Shown here one piece after another: positions 46,170 to 55,405 of a stretch of DNA of 64,000 nucleotides. The DNA lies in the NCBI RefSeq assembly GCF_019355395.1, contig NZ_CP048829.1, forward strand, positions 2,259,501 through 2,323,500, read 5' to 3'. The notes below the pieces were generated by a model, which searched no databases, had not been told where the DNA came from, and saw nothing but the letters and a program-made list of their open reading frames with translations. Position 1 is the stretch's first letter. Each line of letters starts with the position of its first letter. The stretch is from Chordicoccus furentiruminis. Its GTDB lineage: Bacteria; Bacillota; Clostridia; Lachnospirales; Lachnospiraceae. A program made the position numbers and the translations under genes.

Positions 46170-48020
46170 TTGTCAATCCTTAACTTTGTGGAGCTTTTCG
46201 GTGGCCTCGCGTTCTTTCTGTACGGCATGACGCTGATGTCTGCCTCTCTCGAGAAGATGACCGGCGGCAAGCTGGAAAAGATGCTCAAGAAAGCGACGGA
46301 CGCGCCGTGGAAAGGCTTTCTCGTCGGCACGATCATCACCATCGCCATTCAGTCCTCATCGGCCACGACTGTGATGCTGGTCGGGTTCGTGAACTCCGGC
46401 ATCATGGAACTTCATCAGACCATCAGTGTGATTATGGGCTCGGATATCGGCACCACGCTGACGGCGTGGATCCTGTCGCTCACCGGCATCAACGACAAGG
46501 GCAGCCCGGCGCTTGCGATGCTGAAGCCGGAGAACTTCTCGCTGGTCTTTGCCGTCATCGGGATCCTGCTGGCGATGGTGTCCAGGCGCCAGAAGCGGAA
46601 GGATCTCGGATCGATTCTGGTCGGCTTCGCGATCCTGATGACCGGGATGAGCATGATGAGCAGCTCGATGAGCCCGCTGGCCGGTGATCCGCGGTTCCAG
46701 CATCTGCTGATCGCGTTCCGCAACCCGCTGATCGGCGTGCTGGTCGGCGCGGTGATCACGGGCATCATCCAGAGCTCTGCGGCGTCCATCGGCATCCTGC
46801 AGTCTCTGTCGATGACAGGACTGATCTCCTACGGCGTTGCGATTCCCATCATCATGGGCTGCAACATCGGCACCTGTATGACCGCGATTCTCTCGGCGAT
46901 CGGCGTCAACCGGAAGGCGAAGCGAGTGGCGGTGGTGCACGTTTCCATCAAGATCATCGGCACGATTTTCTGGCTGCTTGTGTTCCTTCTGCTGGACGGC
47001 ATTTTCCACTTTGTCGCTGTGGACGCGACGGCGAATACGGTCGGCATTGCGGTATGCCATACGATCTTCAATATCCTGACGATCCTGCTGCTGTTCCCGT
47101 TCCAGAAGCAGCTTGACCGTCTGGCGCATTTCCTGATCCGCGACACGGAGGAGGAAGAGGAGCTCTTCCTCGACGAGCGTCTGATGGCGACGCCTTCCAT
47201 CGCGGTGGCGGAGTGCGAGGAAGCGATGAACAAGATGGTGAAGAAGGCCCGCAAGGGTCTGGACGCTTCTCTGGAACTGCTCCGGGACGGCTTCACCCAG
47301 CAGAATTACGACTATATCCAGAAGAACGAGAAGAAGATCGATTCCTACGAGGATCATATCGGAAGCTACATCATGAAGCTGACGACGACGCAGCATCTTT
47401 CGGAGGATGACAAGCGGAAGGCAACCGTGATGCTGCAGGGCATCGGGGAATTCGAGCGGCTTGCGGACCATGCGGCGAATTTTGCCAACTCATGTCAGGA
47501 AATGCATGAGAAGGGTCTTCAGTTCTCCTCACAGGCCCAGGTCGAGCTCCGGAAGCTGCTGGACGCCGTGCATGAGATCTACATGGACGCGGTGAACGCC
47601 TACCGGAAACAGGATCTGGAGACGGCCCGGAAGATCGAGCCGCTGCAGGGCGTCATCTCGGTGATCTGCGCCTCGCTGAAGGAGCGTCATGTCGAACGTC
47701 TGGAAGCCGGTATCTGCAGCGCGGTACAGGGCTTTATCTATAACGACCTGCTCTACAGCTGCGGGCGGATCGCGGATCACAGCCAGAACATCGCGGCCAT
47801 TGTGCTCCGCTCGGCCAAGGCGACGCAGGGCGAGGGGTATATGCATGATATCAAGCTGCGGCATACGCCGGAGTATGAGCGGCTCTATGACGAATACTAC
47901 CGCACCTTTATGCCGGAGGCGGTGACGGCAATCGACCGGGAGGCGGATTCCGAGGCGGAGGCGGATATCGCGGTCCGGGCCGGAGAGGCGGGCGAGCCGG
48001 AACTTCAGGCGGCCAGATAA
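46170..48020 (+). CDS. Na+/phosphate symporter with C-terminal PhoU-like domain
   Basis: The 616-residue protein shows two repeats of the NaPi-II motif, TIAIQSSSATTVMLVGFVNSG near 50 and TGIIQSSAASIGILQSLS near 197, with about nine TM helices. Residues ~340-560 form helical PhoU-like bundles. This domain order is standard in bacterial Na/Pi cotransporters (COG1283 type). The start is TTG 46170, chosen because AAAGGAG lies 9 bases upstream; the nearer ATG at 46163 runs into TAA after six codons. Confidence 0.9.
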   Translation: MSILNFVELFGGLAFFLYGMTLMSASLEKMTGGKLEKMLKKATDAPWKGFLVGTIITIAIQSSSATTVMLVGFVNSGIMELHQTISVIMGSDIGTTLTAWILSLTGINDKGSPALAMLKPENFSLVFAVIGILLAMVSRRQKRKDLGSILVGFAILMTGMSMMSSSMSPLAGDPRFQHLLIAFRNPLIGVLVGAVITGIIQSSAASIGILQSLSMTGLISYGVAIPIIMGCNIGTCMTAILSAIGVNRKAKRVAVVHVSIKIIGTIFWLLVFLLLDGIFHFVAVDATANTVGIAVCHTIFNILTILLLFPFQKQLDRLAHFLIRDTEEEEELFLDERLMATPSIAVAECEEAMNKMVKKARKGLDASLELLRDGFTQQNYDYIQKNEKKIDSYEDHIGSYIMKLTTTQHLSEDDKRKATVMLQGIGEFERLADHAANFANSCQEMHEKGLQFSSQAQVELRKLLDAVHEIYMDAVNAYRKQDLETARKIEPLQGVISVICASLKERHVERLEAGICSAVQGFIYNDLLYSCGRIADHSQNIAAIVLRSAKATQGEGYMHDIKLRHTPEYERLYDEYYRTFMPEAVTAIDREADSEAEADIAVRAGEAGEPELQAAR

Positions 48021-48047
48021 GCGGCGGTTGCAGAACCCTGGAGCGGC

Positions 48048-48076
48048 TTGACAGCCGCCGGGGAAGAGAGTAAACT
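48048..48076 (+). promoter_or_regulatory. Sigma-A promoter with inverted repeat over the -35
   Basis: Perfect TTGACA (48048-48053), a 17-bp spacer and TAAACT (48071-48076). The -35 is centred in a perfect inverted repeat GCGGCT-TGAC-AGCCGC (48044-48059), which could be an operator or the end hairpin of the upstream transcript. Confidence 0.68.
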
Positions 48077-48104
48077 AATCATAGTTAGATCCATATAACT
48101 CCAG

Positions 48105-48130
48105 AACAGCTCCCGATTCGGGAGCTGTTT
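48105..48130 (+). other. Leader hairpin before the DUF2325 gene
   Basis: AACAGCTCCCGA and TCGGGAGCTGTT form a perfect 12-bp stem with a minimal loop, about 22 bases after the likely transcription start. Only three T residues follow, so it may be a weak attenuator or an mRNA stabiliser. Confidence 0.6.
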
Positions 48131-48188
48131 CAAAGTTCATTGGTTAGAGAAGTCAAACTTCCGATCCGAAAACAGCAGGAGGACAGAG

Positions 48189-48467
48189 ATGAGCGTAGTC
48201 ATTATCGGCGGCAACGAATGTATGGAGCGGCGGTACAAGGAACTCTGCAGGAAGCACGGCTGCGACGCCAAGGTGTTCTGCAAGTTCAGCAGCGGGATGA
48301 AGAACCGGATCGGCAAGCCGGATCTGATGATTCTTTTCACGCATACGGTATCGCACAAGATGGTGCAGTACGCGCTGGCGGAAACGGCCTCCGCGACGAC
48401 AGTGGTGCGCTCGCACACGAGTTCAATCGCTTCCCTCGAACGGATTCTCGGGGAAGCGGCCGGCTGA
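48189..48467 (+). CDS. DUF2325 domain protein
   Basis: The 92-residue protein starts MSVVIIGGNECMERRYKELCRKHGCDAKVF and ends with VVRSHTSSIASLERILGE. This fits DUF2325, a small Rossmann-like family found in Firmicutes, often near metal or phosphate genes. Four cysteines and several His could bind metal, which is an inference. The ribosome site AGGAGGACAG precedes the ATG. Confidence 0.82.
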   Translation: MSVVIIGGNECMERRYKELCRKHGCDAKVFCKFSSGMKNRIGKPDLMILFTHTVSHKMVQYALAETASATTVVRSHTSSIASLERILGEAAG

Positions 48468-48598
48468 ACAACCGGACGGCACATGGAGGACCCGGATCAG
48501 TACGGTACGCCGCCGGAAACGGAGACGCCGCGGATCCGGACTGGAACGGGCAGCGTCAGGAATGGAGACGCCGCGGAACAAAGAAAGAGGAGCGGGAT

Positions 48599-48859
48599 AT
48601 GTACAGAATCACAGTGAAAATTGACGGCATGGCGTGCGGTATGTGCGAGGCACATATCTGCGACGCGATCCGGAAAGCGTTTCCGGACGCGAGGAAGGTG
48701 AGCGCTTCCCACAGAAAGAAGGAGGCGTCGTTTCTGACGGACCAGCCGGCGGGTGAGGCCGAGCTGGGGCAGACAGTTGAGGCGACGGGGTATCACTACC
48801 TGTCCTCCGAGTCCGTTCCGTGGGAGAAGAAGGGGCTGTTCGGCGCCCGGAAAGCGTAA
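48599..48859 (+). CDS. Heavy-metal-associated (HMA) domain protein, copper-chaperone-like
   Basis: The 86-residue product reads MYRITVKIDGMACGMCEAHICDAIRKAF, with the M-x-C-x2-C metal motif (MACGMC) of HMA domains. CopZ-like proteins carry Cu(I) to a P-type ATPase, but no such ATPase is in the window. Its C-terminus (EKKGLFGARKA) is basic and extended. The start at 48599 follows AGAGGAGCGGGAT. Confidence 0.82.
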   Translation: MYRITVKIDGMACGMCEAHICDAIRKAFPDARKVSASHRKKEASFLTDQPAGEAELGQTVEATGYHYLSSESVPWEKKGLFGARKA

Positions 48860-48917
48860 GACGCGCCTTCTCGCCTGAGGAATCCTTCTTCCCGCGATGC
48901 ATCCGCAGGGCCGGCTG

Positions 48918-48926
48918 TGCTATACT
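48918..48926 (+). promoter_or_regulatory. Extended -10 element upstream of alpha-galactosidase
   Basis: TGCTATACT fits an extended -10 (TGnTATACT), 43 bases before the GH36 start. A -35 hexamer is not clear. Confidence 0.45.
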
Positions 48927-48968
48927 GATTCCGTCAGACTCATTTCACCATTTCGGAGGAGAAGACAT

Positions 48969-51146
48969 ATGGCAGTCGGAGTCAACGGGAAGAAGCGGAT
49001 CTTCACGATCCGGACGAAGCAGACGACCTACCAGATGATGGCGGACGCGCACGGCGCGCTGCTGCATCTTTACTACGGACCCCGCGCGGAGGGCGAGATG
49101 GATTATCTTCTCACCTATTATGACCGGGGCTTTTCCGGCAACCCCGGAGATGTCGGCAATGAGCGGAGCTACTCGCTGGATGTGCTGCCGCAGGAATATC
49201 CCCAGACCGGGACCGGCGACTACCGGTCGCCCGCGCTGACCGTGGAAGGCGCGGACGGCTACACGGGCTGTGACCTCCGGTATCAGGGGTATACGCTCGG
49301 CAAGGGAATGCCGGCTCTTCCGGGACTGCCGGCTGTCTATGCCGACGGCGCGGAGGCCGAGACGCTGACCGTGCGTCTCGCGGACGAATCGCGCGGGATC
49401 GCGGTGGACCTTCTCTACGGTGTGCTGCCGGGGTTGGATATCATCACCCGGAGCGCGGTGATCCGGAATACGGGGACGGAGGAACTCAGAGTAAAGAAGG
49501 CGCTGGCGGCAAGCCTCGATCTTCACGGGGACCGGTATGACGTGATCAGCTTCTACGGCCGGCACGGCATGGAGCGGAATGTGCAGCGCGCACCGCTGGG
49601 ACACGGGGAATTCCGGATCGGCAGCCGGCGCGGGACCTCCTCTCATGAATACAATCCGCTGCTGATTCTGGCGGACCGGGAGACGACGGAGACCGCCGGA
49701 TTCTGCTGCGCGATGGAATTTGTCTACAGCGGCGGCTTCAACGCGTCGGCCGAGACGGACCAGTACAACTCGACCCGGATGCAGATGGGACTGGCGGAGC
49801 ATCTTCTCGACTATCCGCTCGCTCCGGGCGAAGCCTTCACTGTGCCGCAGGTGATCATGACGGCCAGCGGGGACGGCTTCGGGACACTCTCCCAGAATCT
49901 GATGGACTGCGTGCGGAGCCACGTCTGCCGCGGGAAGTACCGCGACGCCTTGCGCCCGGTGCTGCTCAACAGCTGGGAGGCGTGCTACTTCGACTTCAAC
50001 GGGGAAAAACTGAGAGAACTGGCGAAAAACGCGGCCGGGCTGGGCGTGGACCTGCTGGTTCTGGATGACGGATGGTTCGGCAGCCGGTGCGATGACAACC
50101 GGGCTTTAGGGGACTGGACTGTCAACGAGACGAAGCTCGGCGGCCCGCTTACGGACCTGATCCGCGACGTGCACGCGGAGGGGCTGAAGTTCGGGATCTG
50201 GTTCGAGCCGGAGATGGTCAGCGAGGAGAGTCTTTTGTTCCGCACGCATCCGGACTGGGCGCTGACCGCGCCGGACGGACGGGCAGTCCGCGGACGGAAT
50301 CAGCTCGTACTCGATTTTTCGAGGCCGGAGGTGGTCGACGGAATCTATGAGCAGACGGCCCGGATTGTGGATCAGGGTGTCGATTATCTGAAGTGGGACT
50401 ACAACCGCAGCATCGCGGACGTCTTCACGCGGGGCGGACACGATCAGGGACGCGTCCTCTACGATTATATCCTCGGTCTGTACTGTTTTCTGGAGAGATT
50501 GCATACGGAGTACCCGGATCTGCTCATCGAAGGCTGCAGCGGAGGAGGAGGCCGTTTTGACGCGGGGATGCTGTACTATACGCCGCAGATCTGGTGCAGC
50601 GACAACACGGACGCCATCGACCGGATCCGGATCCAGTACGGCACATCCTTCGGCTATCCGGTTTCGGCGGTCGGCGCGCATGTGTCCGCCGTGCCGAACG
50701 AGCAGTGCGGCCGCGTGACGTCTCTTGCGGTGCGGGGTCTGGTGGCGATGGCGGGCACCTTCGGGTACGAGCTGGACCCGGCCCGTCTCACGGAGGAGGA
50801 GAAGGCCGAAATCAGACAGCAGATCAGCGACCGGAACCGCTGCGCGTCTCTGATCGCAGAAGGACGCTACTTCCGGCTGACTGATCCGTTCCGCGACCCG
50901 GTGGCCGCGTGGTGCTTCGTCTCCCGCGACGGCACGCAGGCGCTCGTCTGCGCCGTGACGCTGGAGGCGCACTGCAACAGTCCGGTGTCATATATCCGCA
51001 TCCGCGGTCTGCAGGAGGGCGCGGTGTATGAAAATGCAGCAGACAGCCGCCGCTATCCGGCGGACGGCCTGATGAACGCCGGTCTTCCGGTACCGCTTGA
51101 GATGGGTGAGTACCGTGCGTACCGCTGGGAGCTGCATCTGGTCTGA
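48969..51146 (+). CDS. Alpha-galactosidase, glycoside hydrolase family 36
   Basis: The 725-residue protein has the N-terminal beta-sandwich and a (beta/alpha)8 barrel. The catalytic nucleophile lies in YLKWDYNRS near residue 477 and the acid/base in WCSDNTDAIDR near 545, with EGCSGGGGRFD between them. LLVLDDGWFG and FGIWFEPEMVSE are also GH36 hallmarks. There is no signal peptide, so it acts on imported alpha-galactosides such as melibiose or raffinose. ATG 48969 follows CGGAGGAGAAGACAT. No sugar transporter is adjacent. Confidence 0.93.
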   Translation: MAVGVNGKKRIFTIRTKQTTYQMMADAHGALLHLYYGPRAEGEMDYLLTYYDRGFSGNPGDVGNERSYSLDVLPQEYPQTGTGDYRSPALTVEGADGYTGCDLRYQGYTLGKGMPALPGLPAVYADGAEAETLTVRLADESRGIAVDLLYGVLPGLDIITRSAVIRNTGTEELRVKKALAASLDLHGDRYDVISFYGRHGMERNVQRAPLGHGEFRIGSRRGTSSHEYNPLLILADRETTETAGFCCAMEFVYSGGFNASAETDQYNSTRMQMGLAEHLLDYPLAPGEAFTVPQVIMTASGDGFGTLSQNLMDCVRSHVCRGKYRDALRPVLLNSWEACYFDFNGEKLRELAKNAAGLGVDLLVLDDGWFGSRCDDNRALGDWTVNETKLGGPLTDLIRDVHAEGLKFGIWFEPEMVSEESLLFRTHPDWALTAPDGRAVRGRNQLVLDFSRPEVVDGIYEQTARIVDQGVDYLKWDYNRSIADVFTRGGHDQGRVLYDYILGLYCFLERLHTEYPDLLIEGCSGGGGRFDAGMLYYTPQIWCSDNTDAIDRIRIQYGTSFGYPVSAVGAHVSAVPNEQCGRVTSLAVRGLVAMAGTFGYELDPARLTEEEKAEIRQQISDRNRCASLIAEGRYFRLTDPFRDPVAAWCFVSRDGTQALVCAVTLEAHCNSPVSYIRIRGLQEGAVYENAADSRRYPADGLMNAGLPVPLEMGEYRAYRWELHLV

Positions 51147-51282
51147 GCGGAACCGGCCGGAGACGGAAGGGGCGGCTCTATGTCCGGACGGCCTCGGAAA
51201 AAGAACAGGCGGAACAACAGCGGCACGGGAGCCGGATGCGGACCGATCGGGCCGGCATCCGGCCGGATAAGGAGAACAGACG

Positions 51283-51912
51283 ATGACAGAAGAGGAACAA
51301 CGGCTGATGGAGCAGGGGGCGAACCCCGGTTCGCCGGAGGGCGCGCCGGGACACGCGATGCTGACCCGGATGAACCGGGAGCACGCGCCGCTGCGGGCCT
51401 TCGCCTTTTCCCATATGAAACTGGCCGACAAGGAACGGATCCTCGACGTCGGCTGCGGCGGAGGCGCGACGATCGCGGAGCTGCTTGCGCTCGCTCCGCG
51501 AAGCGAGATTGACGGGATCGATTACATGGAAGCCAGCGTCGAGGAGACCGGACGGCTGAACCGGGACGAGCTGGGACGGCGGCTCACAGTGCAGAGGGGC
51601 GACGTGCAGCATCTCCCTTACGCCGACGGTACCTTCGATCTTGTGACCGCGGTGGAGACGGTCTATTTCTGGCCGGATGTGACGGCGGCGTTCGCCGGGA
51701 TCCGGCGGACGCTGAAGCCGGGCGGCGAACTCGCGGTGATCTGCGAGGGCTGTGATCCGGACAACAATCAGTGGCCGAAGATCCCGGGCACGTTCCGGAT
51801 CTACCGGCCGGGCGAGCTGGTGCAGAAGATGTTTGAGGCCGGCTTCGATGAAGTGCATTTCTATCACGGGGAGGCGCAGATGATCCTCGTGCTGGGCGTA
51901 AAGAATCAGTGA
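51283..51912 (+). CDS. SAM-dependent methyltransferase (class I)
   Basis: The 209-residue enzyme has motif I RILDVGCGGGATIAELLA near 52, DGIDYMEASVE (motif II) and FDLVTAVETVYFWPD. A post-motif LKPGGELAVI follows. It resembles the UbiE/COQ5 type of small methyltransferases. The substrate is unknown. The start at 51283 follows AAGGAGAACAGACG, and it lies just before the M18 peptidase gene. Confidence 0.85.
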   Translation: MTEEEQRLMEQGANPGSPEGAPGHAMLTRMNREHAPLRAFAFSHMKLADKERILDVGCGGGATIAELLALAPRSEIDGIDYMEASVEETGRLNRDELGRRLTVQRGDVQHLPYADGTFDLVTAVETVYFWPDVTAAFAGIRRTLKPGGELAVICEGCDPDNNQWPKIPGTFRIYRPGELVQKMFEAGFDEVHFYHGEAQMILVLGVKNQ

Positions 51913-51922
51913 GGCGAGTGAT

Positions 51923-53242
51923 ATGGATCAGAAAACAGACAGAATCAGCGCGGAGCTGATCGACTTTCTTGACCGATCGCCGAACGCGTTTTTTGCCGTG
52001 GACAATATGAAGCGGATGCTGGCGGAGGCGGGCTTCCGGGAGCTGAAGGAATGCGAGAGATGGCATCCGGAACCGGGCAGGGGCTATTACGTGACGCGCA
52101 ACGGCTCCGCGCTGATCGCGTTCCGGATGCCGGAGAGGCCCTTCCGGGGCTATCAGATTATGGCCAGCCACTGCGACTCGCCCGCGTTCCGGGTGAAGAC
52201 GAAGGCGGGGATGGAGAGCGGCGCGTACGTGAAGCTGAACGTGGAGCGCTACGGGGGCATGATCCTGTCGACCTGGCTCGACCGGCCGCTTTCGCTTGCG
52301 GGCCGCGTGCTGGTGGATACGGGAAGCGGCGTGGAGAGCCGGCTGGTGAACATCGACCGGGACCTGCTGATCATCCCTTCTCTGGCGATCCATATGAACC
52401 GGGAGGCCAACGACGGATACCGCTGGAATCCCCAGACGGATCTTCTGCCGCTGCTGGGGATGGCGGAGAACGGACGGACCGTGGTGGAGCTGGCCGCCCG
52501 GGAGCTGGGGATCGACGCGGATACGATTCTCGACATGGATCTGATGCTGTACAACCGGATGCGCGGAACCGTGCTCGGCGCGGACGGAGAGTTCATCGCC
52601 AGCGGCCGGCTGGACGACCTTCAGTGCGCTTTTGCCTCACTGAAGGGTTTTCTGGCGGCGCTCCCTTCGGAAAGTGTCGCCGTGCACGCCGTCTTCGACA
52701 ACGAGGAGGTGGGAAGCGGAACGAAGCAGGGTGCGGCGTCAACCTTTCTCCGCGACGTTCTGGACCGGATCGCTTCGGCGTCCGGCATGACCGGGGAGGA
52801 CCAGATCCGGGCGCTTCGCTCCAGCTTCATGGTGAGTGCGGACAACGCCCACAGCGTCCACCCGAACCACGAGGAGAAGGCGGATCCGACCAACCGGCCG
52901 GTGATCAACGGCGGCGTCGTGATCAAGTACAGCGCCAACCAGAAGTACACGACGGATGCGGTGTCCGGGGCTGTCTTCCGGAAGATCTGCCGGGCGGCCG
53001 GGGTTCCGTACCAGACCTTCGCCAACCGCTCCGATCAGCCGGGCGGCTCGACGCTCGGGAACTTAAGCAGCCTTCAGGTCGCACTGAGCACGGTGGATGT
53101 GGGACTGGCGCAGCTGGCGATGCATTCCGCCTATGAAACCGCGGGCTCAAAGGACACGCTCTGGCTGGCGGAGGCCGCGCGCACGCTGTTTTCAGGGAGC
53201 GTCGCGGCGCTGGGAGACGGCGAGTACCGGCTGGATTTCTGA
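51923..53242 (+). CDS. M18 family aminopeptidase (aspartyl aminopeptidase-like)
   Basis: The 439-residue enzyme has M18 zinc-ligand segments ASHCDSPAFRVK near 80, SGRLDDLQCA near 228, FDNEEVGSGTKQGA near 255, SADNAHSVHPNH near 305 and the terminal MHSAYETAG near 400. These dinuclear metallopeptidases cleave N-terminal Asp or Glu residues from peptides in the cytoplasm. It follows the methyltransferase gene by 10 bases and may be co-transcribed. The downstream stretch 53243-53603 holds the amt promoter and leader. Confidence 0.93.
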   Translation: MDQKTDRISAELIDFLDRSPNAFFAVDNMKRMLAEAGFRELKECERWHPEPGRGYYVTRNGSALIAFRMPERPFRGYQIMASHCDSPAFRVKTKAGMESGAYVKLNVERYGGMILSTWLDRPLSLAGRVLVDTGSGVESRLVNIDRDLLIIPSLAIHMNREANDGYRWNPQTDLLPLLGMAENGRTVVELAARELGIDADTILDMDLMLYNRMRGTVLGADGEFIASGRLDDLQCAFASLKGFLAALPSESVAVHAVFDNEEVGSGTKQGAASTFLRDVLDRIASASGMTGEDQIRALRSSFMVSADNAHSVHPNHEEKADPTNRPVINGGVVIKYSANQKYTTDAVSGAVFRKICRAAGVPYQTFANRSDQPGGSTLGNLSSLQVALSTVDVGLAQLAMHSAYETAGSKDTLWLAEAARTLFSGSVAALGDGEYRLDF

Positions 53243-53382
53243 CGGAACGGTCCGGCGGCTGCATTTCCATCCGGAGGATCCGGATGACGGCGTGCTCACG
53301 GAAGAAAAGACTGCGTTTTGTATCAGAAGATATACATCCGGCTGAGCACGTGTACGAAATCCGTACATGAACCGGACGGCGA

Positions 53383-53411
53383 TTGACAGATCCGACTCTT
53401 GCCCATAGACT
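53383..53411 (+). promoter_or_regulatory. Sigma-A promoter of amt
   Basis: Perfect TTGACA (53383-53388), a 17-bp spacer and TAGACT (53406-53411), leading into a strongly folded leader. Confidence 0.7.
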
Positions 53412-53421
53412 GACACCATAC

Positions 53422-53474
53422 GAGGGAGAGCAAGGACGTTCTTTTCGGGGAACGTGCCTGCTCTCCCTTGTTTT
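53422..53474 (+). terminator. Intrinsic terminator-like hairpin in the amt leader (attenuator)
   Basis: AGGGAGAGCA pairs with TGCTCTCCCT, and the inner ACGTTC/GAACGT and GG/CC pairs extend the stem. TTGTTTTG follows. It starts a few bases after the expected transcription start, about 130 bases before the amt start codon. Nitrogen control by antitermination (for example an ANTAR protein) is an inference. Confidence 0.7.
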
Positions 53475-53603
53475 GTGACAGGGCCCGATGACCGGAAGCG
53501 GAGCGGACGGCCCGGAGCAAAAACGGACGGGCGGCGGACGAAAAGGAGAGACATGAAAGAAGACTGACGGCCGGCGCCGCTCACGGAAACGGGAGGGGAG
53601 AAT

Positions 53604-55355
53604 ATGAAGATCAATGTCAACACCGTCACATGGGTATTGCTCTGTGCCGCGCTCGTGTACTTCATGCAGGCCGGCTTCGCGCTCTGCGAGGCGGGGCTTA
53701 CGCGTGCCAAGAATACCGGCAATATCCTCATGAAGAATCTGATGGATTTCTGCATCGGCACACCCTGCTTCTGGCTGATCGGCTTCGGACTGATGTTCAA
53801 CGGGACGGGCCCCGTCATCGGGCATCTGGATCCGCTGATCAGGGGGACGTACACCGCGTCGAACAGCGTGGTGCCGCAGACGATGCCGCTCTGGTGCTAC
53901 GTGATTTTCCAGACCGTGTTCTGTGCGACGGCGGCCACGATCGTCTCCGGCTCGATGGCTGAGCGCACCAATTTCAAGGCTTACTGCATCTATTCGGCGG
54001 TGATTTCCCTCATCGTCTATCCGATCAGCGGCCACTGGATCTGGGGCGGCGGCTGGCTCTCTCAGCTCTCGTTCCATGATTTCGCCGGCAGCACCTGCGT
54101 CCATATGGTCGGCGGCCTGATCGCCTGCCTCGGAGCGGCGCTTCTCGGACCGAGAATCGGCAAGTATTCGAAGGACGGCAAGGCGCGCGCGATTCCGGGC
54201 CACAACCTGACGGCGATGGCGCTCGGCGTCTTCGTGCTCTGGTTCTGCTGGTTCGGATTCAACGGCGGCTCGACCGTCGCGATGGACGGGGCGGACGCCG
54301 CGAACACTGCGTCTCTCGCGTTCATGAACACGAACCTTGCCGCGGCGGTGGCGACGCTGACCACGATGATCTTCACATGGTTCCGCTACGGAAAGCCGGA
54401 TGTCTCGATGACCTTCAACGCTTCTCTGGCGGGCCTTGTAGCGATTACGGCCGGATGCGACTGCGTCAGTCCGGTCGGCGCGTTCTTCATCGGCCTTGTG
54501 TCCGGCATCATCGTGGTGCTGAGCGTCGAGTTCTTCGATCATGTCGCGAAGATCGACGATCCTGTCGGCGCCGTGTCCGTCCATATGGTGAACGGCATGT
54601 GGGGCACGATCGCGGTCGGTCTCTTCTCCACCGGAGCGGACGGCGTCGGCAAGGGCCTCTTCTACGGAGGCGGCGCGCGTCAGCTCGGCGTGCAGGCGCT
54701 CGGTGTCGTGGCGGTGGCGGCGTATGTGCTGATCGTGATGCGGATCGCGTTTGCGATCATCGACAAGGCAGTCGGCCTCCGTGTGCCGGCTCAGGTCGAG
54801 ATCGACGGCCTCGATCTTCATGAGCATGGCCTCGCTTCCGCTTATTCCGGCTTCGCGATCACGGATGTGACCGATATCGGCCTCGATCCCAACGAGAACA
54901 CGGATCTGGGCGAGGATGTGTACGAGAAGGCGTCCGACACCCAGAAGCAGGCGGCTGTCAAGGTTGTCCGCGAGCCGGAAGTCGTTCCGGAGCTGGATGC
55001 AGGGATTCACAAGGTTTCGATTATCTGCCGGCTCTCCAAATTTGACTCCCTCAAGAAGGCGCTCAACGAGCTCGGCGTCAGCGGCATGACGATGACCCAG
55101 GTGATGGGCTGCGGCATCCAGAAGGGCACGACGGAGCGCTACCGCGGCGCCGTGGTCGACTCGACGCTGCTCCCGAAGGTGAAGATTGAGGTGATCGTCG
55201 GCCAGATCCCGGTCGACAAGGTGATCGAGACGGCCAAGAAGGCGCTGTACACCGGCCACATCGGAGACGGCAAGATCTTCGTCTACAACGTCCATAAAGT
55301 CGTCAAGATCCGCACCGGCGAGGAAGGAATCGATGCGCTCCGCGATGTGGAGTGA
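53604..55355 (+). CDS. amt: Ammonium transporter Amt fused to C-terminal PII (GlnB/GlnK) domain
   Basis: Residues ~1-405 form the 11-TM Amt channel with DFAGSTCVHMVGG near 152, the pore histidine segments GHWIWGGGW near 138 and VHMVNGMWGTI near 330. After a ~65-residue linker, residues ~470-575 form a PII domain (HKVSIICRLSKFDSLKKAL, PKVKIEVIVG, TGHIGDGKIFVYNV). The T-loop reads QKGTTERYRGAVVDSTLLP, where the regulatory Tyr after YRGAE is missing, so uridylylation is not expected. A tethered PII would gate the channel in response to ATP/ADP and 2-oxoglutarate. The start follows GGAGGGGAGAAT. Confidence 0.95.
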   Translation: MKINVNTVTWVLLCAALVYFMQAGFALCEAGLTRAKNTGNILMKNLMDFCIGTPCFWLIGFGLMFNGTGPVIGHLDPLIRGTYTASNSVVPQTMPLWCYVIFQTVFCATAATIVSGSMAERTNFKAYCIYSAVISLIVYPISGHWIWGGGWLSQLSFHDFAGSTCVHMVGGLIACLGAALLGPRIGKYSKDGKARAIPGHNLTAMALGVFVLWFCWFGFNGGSTVAMDGADAANTASLAFMNTNLAAAVATLTTMIFTWFRYGKPDVSMTFNASLAGLVAITAGCDCVSPVGAFFIGLVSGIIVVLSVEFFDHVAKIDDPVGAVSVHMVNGMWGTIAVGLFSTGADGVGKGLFYGGGARQLGVQALGVVAVAAYVLIVMRIAFAIIDKAVGLRVPAQVEIDGLDLHEHGLASAYSGFAITDVTDIGLDPNENTDLGEDVYEKASDTQKQAAVKVVREPEVVPELDAGIHKVSIICRLSKFDSLKKALNELGVSGMTMTQVMGCGIQKGTTERYRGAVVDSTLLPKVKIEVIVGQIPVDKVIETAKKALYTGHIGDGKIFVYNVHKVVKIRTGEEGIDALRDVE

Positions 55356-55405
55356 CGCGTTCCGGCTGGATGGGACTCAGACTATATGAATAGGGCATGA
55401 AAGAC

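Noticed and set aside
46356-47471. 371-residue minus-strand frame opposite the Na/Pi symporter gene
   Set aside because: Composition is an antisense artefact; the plus-strand protein has family motifs throughout.
51180-51282. Small gene before the methyltransferase
   Set aside because: The open frame is Arg/Gly-rich, lacks a ribosome site and overlaps the real methyltransferase gene in another frame.
52923-55295. 790-residue minus-strand frame opposite the M18 and amt genes
   Set aside because: It spans two unrelated plus-strand genes and a terminator-rich leader, and consists of His/Asp/Arg repeats; an antisense shadow.
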